A stretch of 64,000 nt of DNA from Campylobacter sp. CN_NE2 (GTDB lineage: Bacteria > Campylobacterota > Campylobacteria > Campylobacterales > Campylobacteraceae): the NCBI RefSeq assembly GCF_027797465.1, contig NZ_CP115608.1, positions 1,472,822 to 1,536,821 of the forward strand. The letters run 5' to 3'. A model generated the notes under the pieces. It saw only the letters and a list, made by a program, of their open reading frames with translations, was not told the DNA's origin and did not search any database. Both the position numbers and the translations under genes were made by a program. This document shows, one piece after another, positions 1 through 10,605 of this stretch (positions within the stretch are counted from its first letter, which is position 1; every line of letters begins with the position of its first letter).

Positions 1-2292
1 ACGCTTAGTCTTGGCGAGTTTTTGCAAAAAGCGATAATCGTAAAAAATCTTAGCAAATGCGGTGAAATTTCGCAAATTTTATATATGCAACAAGCGTGTG
101 AAAAGACAAAAAAGATCACACAAGCCTTGAATTTTCCAAGCGAATTTTTTGAATTTATGAAAAATAGCGAGTATTTATTTAAATTTTTCAAAGAGCTAAA
201 AACTGCCAAGAAAGGTATCAAAGATATAGTTTTAGCCGATACTTACGACAGCTACAATGAGCATTTGCAAATTTTAGATGAGCTTTTGAAATGCTATCTT
301 GAAATTTTAAAGCAAAACGGCGTTTATGATGACATTAGCGTTTGTGATTTGTATGAGATAAATGAAAGCTTTATCAAAGAATTTGAAAGTATCCAAATTT
401 ACATTGACGGATTTTTGAGCGAGTTTGAGTTTGAAATCATCGCAAAATGCGCAAATTTGACAAATTTAAAACTTATTTTCAAAAATACAAATTTTAATAA
501 AAAAGTCGTTGAAAAAATTGCAAATTTAAGTGGAATTTTGCCGCAAGAATTTAAACTTAACAAAGAATACACGCTAAATTTAAGTCAAAAATTCATCGAA
601 AAAAGTGAAAATTTACCAAAATGTGTCGAAATTTTGGTAAAACATTTTTCGCTTAGAAGTTTGCAGTGTGCCTTTGTTTTTGAAAAAATTTCAACATTTA
701 TAAAAAAAGGCATAAAGCCAGAAAATATCGCTGTAATCTTGCCTGATGAAGAATTTGCCGATATTTTAAGATTGCATGATAAATACAATATGCTAAATTT
801 TGCAATGGGCAAAAAGATTGCTAGGACGCTATTTTACCGCGTTTTATCAAAGATAAATGAGAGCATTAAAGAAAATGCTTTTGTAGATTTTAACGCAGTA
901 AAAAATGAAATTTCCAATGAATATTCGCTATTTTTTTTACAAATCGGCTTGAAAGAAAGCTTGTATGAAAGGATAAAAATAAATTTCGAACAGGTGGTCG
1001 AATTTAGCGAATTTAGCGATATTATAAATGAAATTTTGAGTTTGAAAAATGAAAATTTGAACGAGTTTATAGCAAAACCACTTTTCATGATAGAAATTTT
1101 TTTACAAAAAAACACTCTTTGTTTAAAAGAGACAATCGAGCTTTTTTTAATACTGCTTAGTGATGTCAAAATCCCACATATCGGCGGTGGCGCTGTGAGT
1201 GTTTTAGGCGTTTTAGAAAGTAGGGGTATGAAATTTGACGGCGTTATTATTATCGATTTTAACGATGATTTAGTGCCAAATCGTAGTAGCGGCGAGATGT
1301 TTTTAAGCTCTGCTGTGCGAAAAGAAGCAGGACTAATTAGCCATGCCGATAGAGAAAATTTGCAGAGATTTTACTACGAAAGCTTGATAAATTCGGCAAA
1401 ATTTGTTGCCATAAGCTACGAAAAATCAGAAGAAAAACTAAAATCTCGTTTTTTAAATAATTTTTCATATAAAGAAGATAATGAGTTTAGTGAAGATGAC
1501 TATCTGCAAACTTTCGGAAATGCCCAAAAAATAGTAATGAAAAACGATGAGCCAATTATCAAAAAAGAAGATTTTTTTAAAGAAGAATTATCATTTTCAA
1601 GGCTAAATTGCTATTTAGAGTGCAAGCGAAAATATTACTACAAATACATAGAAAAAATCGATGAAAATCTCCTATTTAACGAAACTGACAACTTTGCAAA
1701 AGGAAATGTTTTGCATGAAAGTTTTGAAGAATTTTACAAAGAAAATGCCAAATTTGACTTTGATAAATTTAAAATTATATATGAAAAAAAGGCAAAAAAC
1801 AGACATTTAAATGAATTTGATATAGCTTTAAATTTGTTAAATATCAAAAAAACCGCCGATAATTTTTTATTTGAACACGAACGGGATTTTTCGTGCAAAA
1901 AATGCGAATTTGAGCTTAACGAGCGCGAATTTAACGGCATTAAAATCAAAGGCAAAATCGATAGAATCGATGAAAACGGGGTGGGCGAGATTTTTGTGAT
2001 TGATTATAAAAGTGGTAGCAAAAAAGATAATTCTTATCAGCTTGCATTTTATGAAGCCTTGTTGGATAGGCCTTGCAAAAGCAAATTTATCTTTTTTGGA
2101 AGTGGCGAAGTTTGCGAAGCCAGCAAAGATTTTGGAGTAGAAAATTTAAAAATTCTCATAAATGAACTAAAAGATGAATTTAAAAATGAAGTAAATTTTG
2201 AACGCCTAAGCTACAAACAAACAAAGCCAAAATGCGATTATTGTCCTTATGAAATCATTTGTAAAGGTAGGGTAAATGTTGCCGCAAAGTAA
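1..2292 (+). CDS. addB: AddB-like helicase-nuclease subunit (5' end outside window)
   Basis: The reading frame is open from base 1, so the N-terminus lies upstream and the TTG at 22 is probably internal. The product resembles the AddB subunit of AddAB, which processes double-strand breaks for RecA-dependent repair in the cytoplasm. The C-terminal part carries a PD-(D/E)XK nuclease core (IDRIDENG then VIDYKSG, near bases 1955-2015). Four cysteines fit the AddB iron-sulfur cluster: one in CYLECKRKY before the nuclease core, and CDYCPYEIIC at the C-terminus (C-x2-C-x5-C). The 3' end overlaps addA by 17 bases, so the two are co-transcribed. Sequence identity to well-studied AddB proteins looks low, so the call rests on these motifs and the neighbour. 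Confidence 0.85.
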   Translation, partial: TLSLGEFLQKAIIVKNLSKCGEISQILYMQQACEKTKKITQALNFPSEFFEFMKNSEYLFKFFKELKTAKKGIKDIVLADTYDSYNEHLQILDELLKCYLEILKQNGVYDDISVCDLYEINESFIKEFESIQIYIDGFLSEFEFEIIAKCANLTNLKLIFKNTNFNKKVVEKIANLSGILPQEFKLNKEYTLNLSQKFIEKSENLPKCVEILVKHFSLRSLQCAFVFEKISTFIKKGIKPENIAVILPDEEFADILRLHDKYNMLNFAMGKKIARTLFYRVLSKINESIKENAFVDFNAVKNEISNEYSLFFLQIGLKESLYERIKINFEQVVEFSEFSDIINEILSLKNENLNEFIAKPLFMIEIFLQKNTLCLKETIELFLILLSDVKIPHIGGGAVSVLGVLESRGMKFDGVIIIDFNDDLVPNRSSGEMFLSSAVRKEAGLISHADRENLQRFYYESLINSAKFVAISYEKSEEKLKSRFLNNFSYKEDNEFSEDDYLQTFGNAQKIVMKNDEPIIKKEDFFKEELSFSRLNCYLECKRKYYYKYIEKIDENLLFNETDNFAKGNVLHESFEEFYKENAKFDFDKFKIIYEKKAKNRHLNEFDIALNLLNIKKTADNFLFEHERDFSCKKCEFELNEREFNGIKIKGKIDRIDENGVGEIFVIDYKSGSKKDNSYQLAFYEALLDRPCKSKFIFFGSGEVCEASKDFGVENLKILINELKDEFKNEVNFERLSYKQTKPKCDYCPYEIICKGRVNVAAK

Positions 2293-5155
2293 GCTATTTT
2301 GGGCGTTAGAAGCCAGTGCCGGAACAGGAAAAACATTTAATCTAGCCGTGCGATTTATCGAGCTTATTTTAAGCGGGGCTGAGATTAGCCAGATTATGGC
2401 GCTAACCTTTACTAAAAAAGCGGCAAATGAGATGAAAGAGCGGATAATTCGTAATTTTTTAAATCTTGAAAATCAAAAAAACGAGCTTGAACTCATCAAA
2501 AAAGATTTAAATTTAAACGAAAATGAGATAATTTCGCTCAGAGATAAACGAAAAGATGAGTTTTTAAAAGCTAATTTAAATATCTCGACCTTTGATTCAT
2601 TTTTCAATAAAATCATAAAACTTTTTGCCCTAAATTGTGGCGTAGATCCGCATTTTGGCATTGATGATACCATTTTAAAACACCAGCAAAAAATATTTAT
2701 CGATGAGATTATAAAAAATCCGCAGGATTTTGTAAATTTGATAAATTTGATTGCGAATTTGGACGCTAAAAAAGATAAAATTTTGGCAAATTTGGACTAT
2801 TTACAAGAAAATCAGGTCGAAATTCCAAATTTCACAAACCCAAAATTTCCAAATTTAAATAGCATAAATTTGCTCCTTGATGAGATTTTGGAGTTTTTAA
2901 AAAAAGGTGAATTTTCGCAAAAAGCTATTGGTATTTTTGACAAAGATAGGAAAATTTCAGAGATTATGAAAATTTCGGTGCTAAATCGCGAGACATTAGC
3001 AGAGCATAGTTTTTTTAAAAAAGCCTACACGCCTGAACTTGACGAGAAATTCATCGCTTTAAAAGATGAGATTAAAAAATATTTAGACGAGCTTGAAATT
3101 TACAATCTTAGCGAACTAGCCAAATTCATCAAAACCTATAAAAATGCAAAAACAAAATTTAACAAAATGAGTGCTAGGCTCACATACAGCGATGTTTCAT
3201 CGCTTGTTTATGATTTGCTTTGTGGTGGCAAAATCGATACAAATTTGCTATATTTTAGGCTAGATAGCAAAATCACGCATTTGCTAATCGATGAATTTCA
3301 AGACACTAGCGTTTCGCAGTATAAAATCATGCACCCGCTAATTAGCGAAATAGTTGCAGGAGCAGGGCAAAACGGCATTGGAAGCTTTTTTTATGTGGGA
3401 GATAAAAAGCAGAGCATTTATGGCTTTCGTGGTGCAAAAAAAGAACTATTTGATGCACTTAGAGATGAATTTTTACAAATTCGAACAACAAATTTGGATA
3501 CAAATTATCGTAGTTTAAAGCTTTTGGTTAAATTTGTAAATTTTGTTTTTAAAGATAAATTTGACGGCAAATTTGTAGAGCAAAAATGCAACAATGCTCT
3601 TAACGGAAGCGACCTTGTAAAATCGCAAGAATATATAAAAAACAATCCAAATTTCAGCCTTTTTGAGATCGAAAATGACGATTACGGCTATGTAAAATCG
3701 CTTAGTAGCGATGAAATTTTTGATGAAGTTTTAAACCAGATCGCTTTTTTACGCCAAAATGGGGTCGATGATGGTGACATAACGGTGCTTTGCTGGAAAA
3801 ATGAAGATTGCGAAAGCCTAAAAGAGATGTTGGAGAGCAAGGGTATCGGAGTAACGATAAATAGCACAAAAAAATTGCGTTCTGTAAAAGAGATCGCTAG
3901 TATCGTAGAATACGCTAAATTTTGCCTAAGTGGAGCTAAAATTTACGAGCGAAATTTAAATTCTCTTTTGGGTTTTACTCCTGAGCGTGAGAACTTGGAT
4001 TTTAGACAAAATCCGCAAATTTTAGCCAAAAAAATAGCAAAAATTTTAAAAATCGAGCTGAATAATGAAAATATTTTGCTCTTTTTTGAAGTGCTAAGCA
4101 AATATAAAAATTTCATTGAGTATATTTACGCAAACGACGATACCAACGCCTTTTCACAAAGTAGTAGTGGCGTAAATTTAATGAGTATTCATAAATCAAA
4201 AGGGCTGGAATTTGATCATTTAATCGTCTGTGATTTAGTTGGCGGCAAAAAACACAATGCAGATAATTTTTTGATAAATTATGACACAAATGCGAAAAAA
4301 TGGCAGATAAAATACAAAGTTTCGGGGCGTGAAAATGTGGATAGCCGGTATAGCAATCTTAAAGAAAAACTTGAAAAAATAGAAAAGGATGAGAAAATAA
4401 ACGATATTTATGTCGCCTTTACAAGGGCTAAAAAATCGCTAATCATCATCAAAAAAGCTAAGCCAAACGGCAAAAGTCCTAGCTATTTTGTCCCTTATGA
4501 AACGGGCAGTGGCAATAATAAAGTTTTGCATGATGATTACTTGGATTTGGGCGATTTTGAGTATGGTTTTGTTATACCAAGTGCGCCAAAAGCTATCACA
4601 AAATCTGCGCCACAAAAGATAGTTTTTGATGAAAGTATCCCAAAACAGCTAGTTAGCGATAATGAAAGCGATATAGATGAAAACGGAGAGAGTATCACAA
4701 ACTACAAATCGCAAATTTTTGGAACCACGCTTCACTACACTCTTGAAATGTGCGAAAAATTTGATGAAAATTCGCTTAAAATCGCGCTTATGGCAAGTAA
4801 AAATAAATTCGGGCAGTTTTTGGGTATTGAGAGCTTTGAGAATATCGAAAAAAGAATTTTAAATTTGATAAATTCGCATAAATTTAGCGAACTTTTAAGT
4901 GGTGCAAAAATTTATAAAGAAGTTCCTTTTAAAACGCAAGACGGCGAATTTAGGCAGATAGATTTGCTTTTAGTTAAAGAAAATGAAGGCATTATAGTTG
5001 ATTATAAAAGTAGCAAAAATGATGAATTTTTTGAAAAAAACCGTGGGCAGGTCGAATTTTATAAAAGCTCATTAAACCAAATTTATCCAAATTTGCAATT
5101 TCGTGGATTTATAGTTATTTTAAACCATAACAAAACTGAATTTTATGAAATTTAA
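2276..5155 (+). CDS. addA: AddA (RecB-like) UvrD-family helicase/exonuclease
   Basis: 959 residues. ATP-dependent helicase and nuclease subunit that pairs with the upstream AddB for double-strand break resection. Helicase motifs run in order: Walker A ASAGTGKT (13-20), Walker B LLIDEFQDTS, GDKKQSIYGFRGA, NYRS, motif V MSIHKSKGLEFDH and motif VI VAFTRAKKSL. A C-terminal PD-(D/E)XK nuclease has D896 in QIDLLLV and D909-Y-K911 in IIVDYKSS. Both AddA and AddB here keep nuclease residues, as expected for a two-nuclease AddAB enzyme. The ATG at 2276 lies inside the end of addB. A bidirectional hairpin at 5162-5187 closes the operon. Confidence 0.93.
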   Translation: MLPQSKLFWALEASAGTGKTFNLAVRFIELILSGAEISQIMALTFTKKAANEMKERIIRNFLNLENQKNELELIKKDLNLNENEIISLRDKRKDEFLKANLNISTFDSFFNKIIKLFALNCGVDPHFGIDDTILKHQQKIFIDEIIKNPQDFVNLINLIANLDAKKDKILANLDYLQENQVEIPNFTNPKFPNLNSINLLLDEILEFLKKGEFSQKAIGIFDKDRKISEIMKISVLNRETLAEHSFFKKAYTPELDEKFIALKDEIKKYLDELEIYNLSELAKFIKTYKNAKTKFNKMSARLTYSDVSSLVYDLLCGGKIDTNLLYFRLDSKITHLLIDEFQDTSVSQYKIMHPLISEIVAGAGQNGIGSFFYVGDKKQSIYGFRGAKKELFDALRDEFLQIRTTNLDTNYRSLKLLVKFVNFVFKDKFDGKFVEQKCNNALNGSDLVKSQEYIKNNPNFSLFEIENDDYGYVKSLSSDEIFDEVLNQIAFLRQNGVDDGDITVLCWKNEDCESLKEMLESKGIGVTINSTKKLRSVKEIASIVEYAKFCLSGAKIYERNLNSLLGFTPERENLDFRQNPQILAKKIAKILKIELNNENILLFFEVLSKYKNFIEYIYANDDTNAFSQSSSGVNLMSIHKSKGLEFDHLIVCDLVGGKKHNADNFLINYDTNAKKWQIKYKVSGRENVDSRYSNLKEKLEKIEKDEKINDIYVAFTRAKKSLIIIKKAKPNGKSPSYFVPYETGSGNNKVLHDDYLDLGDFEYGFVIPSAPKAITKSAPQKIVFDESIPKQLVSDNESDIDENGESITNYKSQIFGTTLHYTLEMCEKFDENSLKIALMASKNKFGQFLGIESFENIEKRILNLINSHKFSELLSGAKIYKEVPFKTQDGEFRQIDLLLVKENEGIIVDYKSSKNDEFFEKNRGQVEFYKSSLNQIYPNLQFRGFIVILNHNKTEFYEI

Positions 5156-5161
5156 GTAGTT

Positions 5162-5187
5162 GAATTTCCCCTAAAAAGGGGAAATTC
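5162..5187. terminator. Bidirectional terminator between addA and lutC
   Basis: A perfect 10-bp stem (GAATTTCCCC at 5162-5171 with GGGGAAATTC at 5178-5187) has a 6-base loop. It sits between the convergent addA and lutC stops and can serve both. Confidence 0.75.
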
Positions 5188-5188
5188 G

Positions 5189-5809
5189 TTAGTATAGCAC
5201 TACATGGACATTTTGTGGGCCATGAACACCAAGAACTGTAATAAGCTCAATGTCAGCCGTGCGAGATGGTCCCATGATAAAGATAATATTTGTAGGTAGC
5301 TCATCTTTTGTAACTTCTGCTAGGGCTTTATCAAGGCTTTCTACAAGAGCATCTTTTTTAAGCAAAATAATGCAGTTAGTCGGAAGCAAACTAAGAAGCC
5401 TTGGTTGCTCTTTTGAGCTAACCACGCAACATACGCCGAAATTTGAAACACCAAGTCTTGCTTGGATAATTGAAGTATCGGCATCAAAAACCTCTTCTCT
5501 TATCTCATTTACCGGTTTGTCAAACGGCAATTTGTCTGCTTTTAATTTATCGGTTTTTATCGGTAAATCTGAACCAAACATGACAGTTTTTGCGCCGACG
5601 GTTTTGATGATTTCTTCAACTTTTGCTTGAAGTCCTTTTGCATCTGTCTCATGAACGACAGCCTTATTATTTGTCAAATTTGTTTTAAAATTCTCATATT
5701 TATCGCCGTCATTTGCGACAAAATGAGTTATATCTAGCGGTTCAATCTCTGTTCTTTTAGCTACTCTATTTGACCTAATTTTAGCTAAAATTTTCTCTTT
5801 GCTACTCAT
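5189..5809 (-). CDS. lutC: Lactate utilization protein LutC (LUD domain)
   Basis: 206 residues. LUD-domain subunit of the LutABC L-lactate dehydrogenase complex, which oxidises lactate to pyruvate at the cytoplasmic side of the membrane. The fold is supported by the C-terminal segment FIMGPSRTADIE, typical of the LutC/YkgG family. The ATG overlaps the end of lutB by 8 bases. Last gene of the minus-strand lut operon. The order lutA-lutB-lutC matches Cj0075c-Cj0073c of C. jejuni as I recall it. Confidence 0.92.
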   Translation of the reverse strand: MSSKEKILAKIRSNRVAKRTEIEPLDITHFVANDGDKYENFKTNLTNNKAVVHETDAKGLQAKVEEIIKTVGAKTVMFGSDLPIKTDKLKADKLPFDKPVNEIREEVFDADTSIIQARLGVSNFGVCCVVSSKEQPRLLSLLPTNCIILLKKDALVESLDKALAEVTKDELPTNIIFIMGPSRTADIELITVLGVHGPQNVHVVLY

Positions 5810-7229
5810 AGATTACTCCTTCGATTTTTTGGACATCTGCGTGTAGATTTCCTTTTAAAACAGGCGGCGTTCTGTGTCTTGTCCATAGTTTTACAACAGG
5901 AATAGAATCTGCATGTTTCACAACGAAATTTGAGAACATTGAGCCCATTTTTATACCGCTTCTCCACATAAATCCGTTTGTTGTAACCATTCTAAATCCC
6001 GCAAATCCCATTCTTTCAATTTTGCTATGTTCTAGCAAGTCTGAACCTTTTGCTTTTTTCTTACCTTCACCGACTTTATTGCTTCTTAGCTTTCTGATTG
6101 TTTCTGCCAACGGAATTCTTACAGGACAAACTTCGCTACATCTACCGCAAAGTGAGCAGAAATTAAGAATATCTGCGTTTTTTTCCATACCGAAAATTTG
6201 TGGGCTAATTACTTCACCGATTGGTCCTGGATAGACTGCATGATATGTATGACCACCGATTTTATCATAAACAGGGCAGTAGTTCATACAGGCACCGCAC
6301 CTAACACATCTTAAAGCTTCATAGTATTCTTCATTGGTTAGCATGTCGCTTCTGCCGTTATCTAATAAGACAACATGGACTTCTTTTGGACCGTCTAGTT
6401 CGCCCTCTTTTCTAGGACCAGTGATAATGTTGTTGTAGCAAGTAATAGGCGCACCTACGGCTGATGGAGTAACAGGAGAGTGAGCACTTACTACATCTTC
6501 AAATGTCTCTAAAACTTTTTCTATACCACAGATTACGATATGCACATCAGGAGCCGTGGTACACATTCTGCCGTTACCTTCGTTTTCTAGCAACCAAATA
6601 GCTCCTGCTTTGCTAATTCCAAAATTCGCACCTGAAATACCGATTTTCATCGTTCTAAATGCGTTTCTTAGGTGATTTCTAGCGATTGCATTTAGTTTTT
6701 CTGGTTCGCTCTCTAACGGCGCACCTAATCGCTCTTGAAAAATTCTACCGACTTCATTACGATTTTTATGAATCGCAGGAACAACGATATGCACAGGCGG
6801 ATCTTGGATTAATTGAATAATCAACTCTCCAAGGTCGGTTTCCATAGCCTTGACGCCTCTATCTTCTAGATAGTGATTTAGGTGAATTTCTTCACTAGCC
6901 ATTGTTTTTTGCTTTAAAACTTTGTCTCCGTTGTGAGATTTTATAATTTGATAAATTATCTCATTTGCCTCACCGCCATCTACTGCCCAATGCACTTTCA
7001 TACCATTTTTTGTAGCATTTGCTTCAAATTCGAGTAGTCTTTCATCAAGTGTTGCAAGAGCGTTATTTTTAACAGTTTTTGCCCTACTTCTTAACTCATC
7101 AAAATTTTTAAATTTTGTAGTGCTAAGTCTGTTTCTGTTGCCTTGAAGAGTGTGCATAGCTTTATCTAAATTTTCTCTTAGTTGCTTGTCGGCAAGCTTT
7201 TGATTTACTAATTTTTCATGATTCATCAT
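5802..7229 (-). CDS. lutB: Iron-sulfur lactate oxidation subunit LutB
   Basis: 475 residues. An N-terminal LUD domain is followed by two [4Fe-4S] motifs, CVRCGACMNYCPVYDKIGG and CSLCGRCSEVCPVRIPL, the typical LutB arrangement for passing electrons from lactate toward the quinone pool. It overlaps lutA by 4 bases upstream and lutC by 8 bases downstream, so translation is probably coupled. Length is normal for LutB/YkgF. Confidence 0.95.
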   Translation of the reverse strand: MMNHEKLVNQKLADKQLRENLDKAMHTLQGNRNRLSTTKFKNFDELRSRAKTVKNNALATLDERLLEFEANATKNGMKVHWAVDGGEANEIIYQIIKSHNGDKVLKQKTMASEEIHLNHYLEDRGVKAMETDLGELIIQLIQDPPVHIVVPAIHKNRNEVGRIFQERLGAPLESEPEKLNAIARNHLRNAFRTMKIGISGANFGISKAGAIWLLENEGNGRMCTTAPDVHIVICGIEKVLETFEDVVSAHSPVTPSAVGAPITCYNNIITGPRKEGELDGPKEVHVVLLDNGRSDMLTNEEYYEALRCVRCGACMNYCPVYDKIGGHTYHAVYPGPIGEVISPQIFGMEKNADILNFCSLCGRCSEVCPVRIPLAETIRKLRSNKVGEGKKKAKGSDLLEHSKIERMGFAGFRMVTTNGFMWRSGIKMGSMFSNFVVKHADSIPVVKLWTRHRTPPVLKGNLHADVQKIEGVIYE

Positions 7230-7963
7230 AGCTTTTCCCCTTCAATTCTTTTTATTAAAAAGTCATACAAATGTATTGCTTTTACTTTTGAGCCCATTTT
7301 TCCCATAGTTCCGGATATATTTAACAAGCAACCCCCGTCACCAGATACTAAAAATTCAGCTCCGCTTTCTTCGATATACTTTATTTTTTGACTTACCATT
7401 GCGTTTGAAATTTCAGGTTCTTTTACCGCAAAAGTTCCGCCAAATCCACAGCATTCTTCTTCTCTTTCTAAATCTATTAATTCAACATTTTTAAGTTGTG
7501 CTAATAAATTTTTTGCAGATTGAATTGACTTTTGAACTCGCAAGGCGTGGCAATTTGAATGCCAAGTAATTTTTACTTTTTCGCCTTTGTCTTCATATTT
7601 AGCTTTTAAAACTTTGTCTAAATATTCGCATAAATCATAGACCCTAGAACCAAATTCTTTGGCTTTACCTTCAAACTCTGTACCCATAAATAGCTCTACA
7701 TAATCGTGTTTCATCATTCCGGCACATGAGCCTGACGGAACTATGACAGGATAGTTGTCTTTAAAAAGATCCATGTTATATAATGCTATTTTTTTGGTAT
7801 CTTCAAAATAACCTGTGTTATAGCTTGGTTGTCCGCAACAGGTTTGGTCTTTTTTGAAAATCACTTCTACGCCTTCTCTTCTTAAAAGTTTGATAGCATT
7901 TAAGGCAGTTTGCGTGTAGATTGCGTTACCAAGACAGGTTGCAAAAAAATAAACCTTACTCAC
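7226..7963 (-). CDS. lutA: Lactate oxidation subunit LutA (two CCG domains)
   Basis: 245 residues. Cysteine-rich-domain protein of the LutA/YkgE family with two CCG motifs, CCGQPSYNTGYFEDT near residue 43 and CCGFGGTFAVKEPEIS near residue 170. These bind an iron-sulfur centre as in heterodisulfide reductase subunit B. First gene of the lut operon, preceded by AAAGGAG and read divergently from the lactate permease across a 407-base gap. Confidence 0.94.
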   Translation of the reverse strand: MSKVYFFATCLGNAIYTQTALNAIKLLRREGVEVIFKKDQTCCGQPSYNTGYFEDTKKIALYNMDLFKDNYPVIVPSGSCAGMMKHDYVELFMGTEFEGKAKEFGSRVYDLCEYLDKVLKAKYEDKGEKVKITWHSNCHALRVQKSIQSAKNLLAQLKNVELIDLEREEECCGFGGTFAVKEPEISNAMVSQKIKYIEESGAEFLVSGDGGCLLNISGTMGKMGSKVKAIHLYDFLIKRIEGEKL

Positions 7964-8370
7964 CTTTACTCCTTTCCAAAATGATTTTGTGAAAATAAAT
8001 TCAACAAGTTAATTTTAACATAAATTTGAAAATTTGAACATTAAATAAAAAATAAATTTTGCTTTAATATTAAACTAATTTATAACTTTATCAAATCAAA
8101 CCAAATCAAATTAAGTTTAGTTAAAGCTAGTTTAAAAAATTTAAATTTGCTTTGTAAATCCCAACTTACAAGCATAACTACTTATTTTTATTTGTTTTTT
8201 ATCTGTGTATAATTTGCAAATTTGCTTTTATTATATTTTGCTTAAAGCTGTTTTTTTAAAAAAAAATTTAAATTATTTTTTAGTTTATTATTCATTAATT
8301 TTTGATATAATTCCCGTATAAAAATTGTTAATAGATGATTCGAAATCTAATTCTATAAAGGAGTTCTACG
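7964..8370. other. Divergent regulatory gap between lutA and lctP
   Basis: 407 bases without a convincing ORF, very AT-rich with several poly-A/T runs. It must hold the lutABC promoter (minus strand) and the lctP promoter (plus strand). Only the lctP -10 at 8306-8311 is clear. I see no riboswitch or strong palindromic operator. Confidence 0.6.
8306..8311 (+). promoter_or_regulatory. Predicted lctP -10 element
   Basis: TATAAT in the context TTTGATATAATTC, 60 bases before the lctP ATG, preceded by periodic A/T runs rather than a -35 box, as usual for Campylobacter sigma-70 promoters. Confidence 0.65.
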
Positions 8371-10029
8371 ATGCATACTTTGTTGGCGTTTTTACCTATT
8401 ATCGTCATTTTAATTATGATGATAGGTTTTAAACTAAGTTCTAGGCTTTCACTTAGTGTCGCTATGTTTTTAGCTATCGGCATTGCTCTGTCTGCATTTA
8501 GTGTAAATGCTGATGGGACTAGCGTTTTAGCCTATGTGCTTTTAGGTTTTTTAAAGGCGTTTGATATTTTGGTTATCATCTTTGGTGCCATTTTAATATT
8601 AAACACTATGAAATACTCAGGTGCTATGCAATCAATCAACAACGGCTTTACCAAAATTTCAACTGACCGCCGTGTTCAAGTGTTGATTATTGGTTGGGCA
8701 TTTGGTGCTTTTATTGAGGGTGCTGCCGGTTTTGGAACACCTGCTGCTTTGGCAGCTCCGCTTCTTGTCGGTCTTGGTTTCCCAGCTCTTGGTGCAGCTC
8801 TTGCATGTCTGGTTTTAAACAGCTCTCCTGTTAGTTATGGTGCGGTTGGAACCCCTACATTTGGTGTTAAAACTACCGTTCAAAGTCTTGTAGAAGGAAG
8901 CGGTGGAAATATAGATTCATATATCACTACCGTTAGCACAAACACTGCTATTATCCACTCAATAGGTGCTATTTTTATTCCTTTTATCGTTGTTATGATA
9001 ATGGTAAAACTATTTGGTAAAAACAAAAGCTTTAAAGATGCTTTCCCTGCATTGCCATTTGCATTGCTTGCTTCTTTAAGCTTCATAGTTCCTTATTTGA
9101 TAGCTGCGAAATTTTTGGGTATTGAGTTACCATCGCTTCTTGCTGGTCTTATATCTCTTGGTATTCTTATTGTAGCTGCAAAAGCCGGATTTATGACACC
9201 AAAAGATAATTGGGATTTTGCTCCTCGCGCTGAGTGGCAAGAGTATTGGATTGGCTCAACACAAGCCAAAGTAGAAGAGACTAGCAAAAAAGATATGTCA
9301 TTATTTATGGCATGGTTACCATATATCCTTATTTCATTTATACTAGTTGTTACTCGTATTCCTGCAATCGGATTAAAACCAATTCTACAAAGCTGGAAGA
9401 TAAATTTATTTACCGCAGATAGCCTAATGTTTGGCGTTCCGGGCACTGCATATAGCTTCAACTACGGCTATTTACCAGGTATTATTCCATTTATCTTGGT
9501 TGCTATCCTTACTATATTCTTACACAGAATGAGTGGCGAAGATGTAAAAGAGGCTTGGAGCAAAACTTTCAAACAAGTTGCGGCAGCGGCAATTCCACTA
9601 GCAGCAGGTCTAGCTTTGGTTCAACTTATGCTAAATGTCGGCACAACAGTCGATGGAACGAACTACTCTATGATTAAGCTTATGGCTAAATTCTTTGCCG
9701 ATATTTCAGGTCAAGCTTATGTTGCTGTTGCACCGCTAGTTGGTGTTCTTGGAGCGTTTTTCTCTGGTTCAAACACAGTATCAAACATGCTCTTCTCAGG
9801 TCTTCAATACGAAACCGCTACGCTTGTTGGTCTAAAAACCGAAGTTATTGTTGCGCTTCAAAATGTCGGTGGTGCTATCGGTAATATGGTTTGTATCAAC
9901 AATATCGTTGCTGTTTGTGCGACAGTCGGCTTGTTAGGTAAAGGTGAGGCTAGATGTCTTACTTATAACTTAGCACCTTGTATATTCTATGTAATATTGG
10001 CTGTTATTTTAGGTACAATATTGTTATAA
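8371..10029 (+). CDS. lctP: L-lactate permease
   Basis: 552 residues, nearly all hydrophobic, with about a dozen transmembrane helices. LctP/LldP family lactate:proton symporter of the inner membrane. Family segments include [19 protein letters not shown] and [28 protein letters not shown] lies 8 bases before the ATG. It supplies lactate to the divergent lutABC complex. In C. jejuni, as I remember it, the permease is co-directional with the lut genes (Cj0076c-Cj0073c), whereas here it is divergent. Confidence 0.95.
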   Translation: MHTLLAFLPIIVILIMMIGFKLSSRLSLSVAMFLAIGIALSAFSVNADGTSVLAYVLLGFLKAFDILVIIFGAILILNTMKYSGAMQSINNGFTKISTDRRVQVLIIGWAFGAFIEGAAGFGTPAALAAPLLVGLGFPALGAALACLVLNSSPVSYGAVGTPTFGVKTTVQSLVEGSGGNIDSYITTVSTNTAIIHSIGAIFIPFIVVMIMVKLFGKNKSFKDAFPALPFALLASLSFIVPYLIAAKFLGIELPSLLAGLISLGILIVAAKAGFMTPKDNWDFAPRAEWQEYWIGSTQAKVEETSKKDMSLFMAWLPYILISFILVVTRIPAIGLKPILQSWKINLFTADSLMFGVPGTAYSFNYGYLPGIIPFILVAILTIFLHRMSGEDVKEAWSKTFKQVAAAAIPLAAGLALVQLMLNVGTTVDGTNYSMIKLMAKFFADISGQAYVAVAPLVGVLGAFFSGSNTVSNMLFSGLQYETATLVGLKTEVIVALQNVGGAIGNMVCINNIVAVCATVGLLGKGEARCLTYNLAPCIFYVILAVILGTILL

Positions 10030-10038
10030 TTAAAATAA

Positions 10039-10070
10039 TGGGAATTCTATTTTTGATAGTAGAATTCCCA
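10039..10070 (+). terminator. Terminator after lctP
   Basis: An 11-bp perfect stem TGGGAATTCTA (10039-10049) / TAGAATTCCCA (10060-10070) has a 10-base loop and lies 10 bases after the stop. The U-tract is weak (CTTTC), so termination may be partial. Confidence 0.6.
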
Positions 10071-10140
10071 CTTTCACACTCTTTTTAATAAAATTCTTTA
10101 AATTTAACTTAAATTCAGTTTCTTATAAGTTTATTTTTTG

Positions 10141-10146
10141 TAAAAT
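10141..10146 (+). promoter_or_regulatory. Predicted rplM-rpsI -10 element
   Basis: TAAAAT directly preceded by a T-run and TG (TTTTTTGTAAAATCAC), 32 bases before the rplM ATG. Confidence 0.55.
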
Positions 10147-10177
10147 CACACTTTCAAATTTTACAAAGGCGGAAAAC

Positions 10178-10603
10178 ATGACAAAAATTACTAAGCCTAG
10201 CGAAGTAAAACGCGACTGGATCGTTATAGATGCGACAGGCAAACGATTTGGTAGAATGCTAACCGAAGTTGCAGTTTTATTGCGTGGCAAACACAAACCA
10301 AACTATACTCCAAATGTTGATTGTGGCGATTGCGTCATCATCATAAATGCTTCAAAAGCAGTTTTTACAGGTGCAAACAAAGGTGAAGATAAACTATATC
10401 ATAGTTATTCAGGATATTTCGGAAGTTTAAAAAGCGTCAAATTTGAAGATATGTTGAAAAACAATCCTGTAAAACTTTACAAACTTGCTGTTCGTGGTAT
10501 GTTACCAAAAACAAAACTTGGCAAAGAGATGATTAAAAAGCTTTTCGTTTATGAAGGAAGCGAACATCCGCACACTGCTCAAACAACTAAAAAAGGAAAA
10601 TAA
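10178..10603 (+). CDS. rplM: 50S ribosomal protein L13
   Basis: 141 residues, normal L13 length. Recognised by [19 protein letters not shown] near the N-terminus, [19 protein letters not shown] and the [15 protein letters not shown] segment. Binds 23S rRNA early in large-subunit assembly. It forms the usual two-gene operon with rpsI, 2 bases downstream. Confidence 0.99.
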   Translation: MTKITKPSEVKRDWIVIDATGKRFGRMLTEVAVLLRGKHKPNYTPNVDCGDCVIIINASKAVFTGANKGEDKLYHSYSGYFGSLKSVKFEDMLKNNPVKLYKLAVRGMLPKTKLGKEMIKKLFVYEGSEHPHTAQTTKKGK

Positions 10604-10605
10604 TT

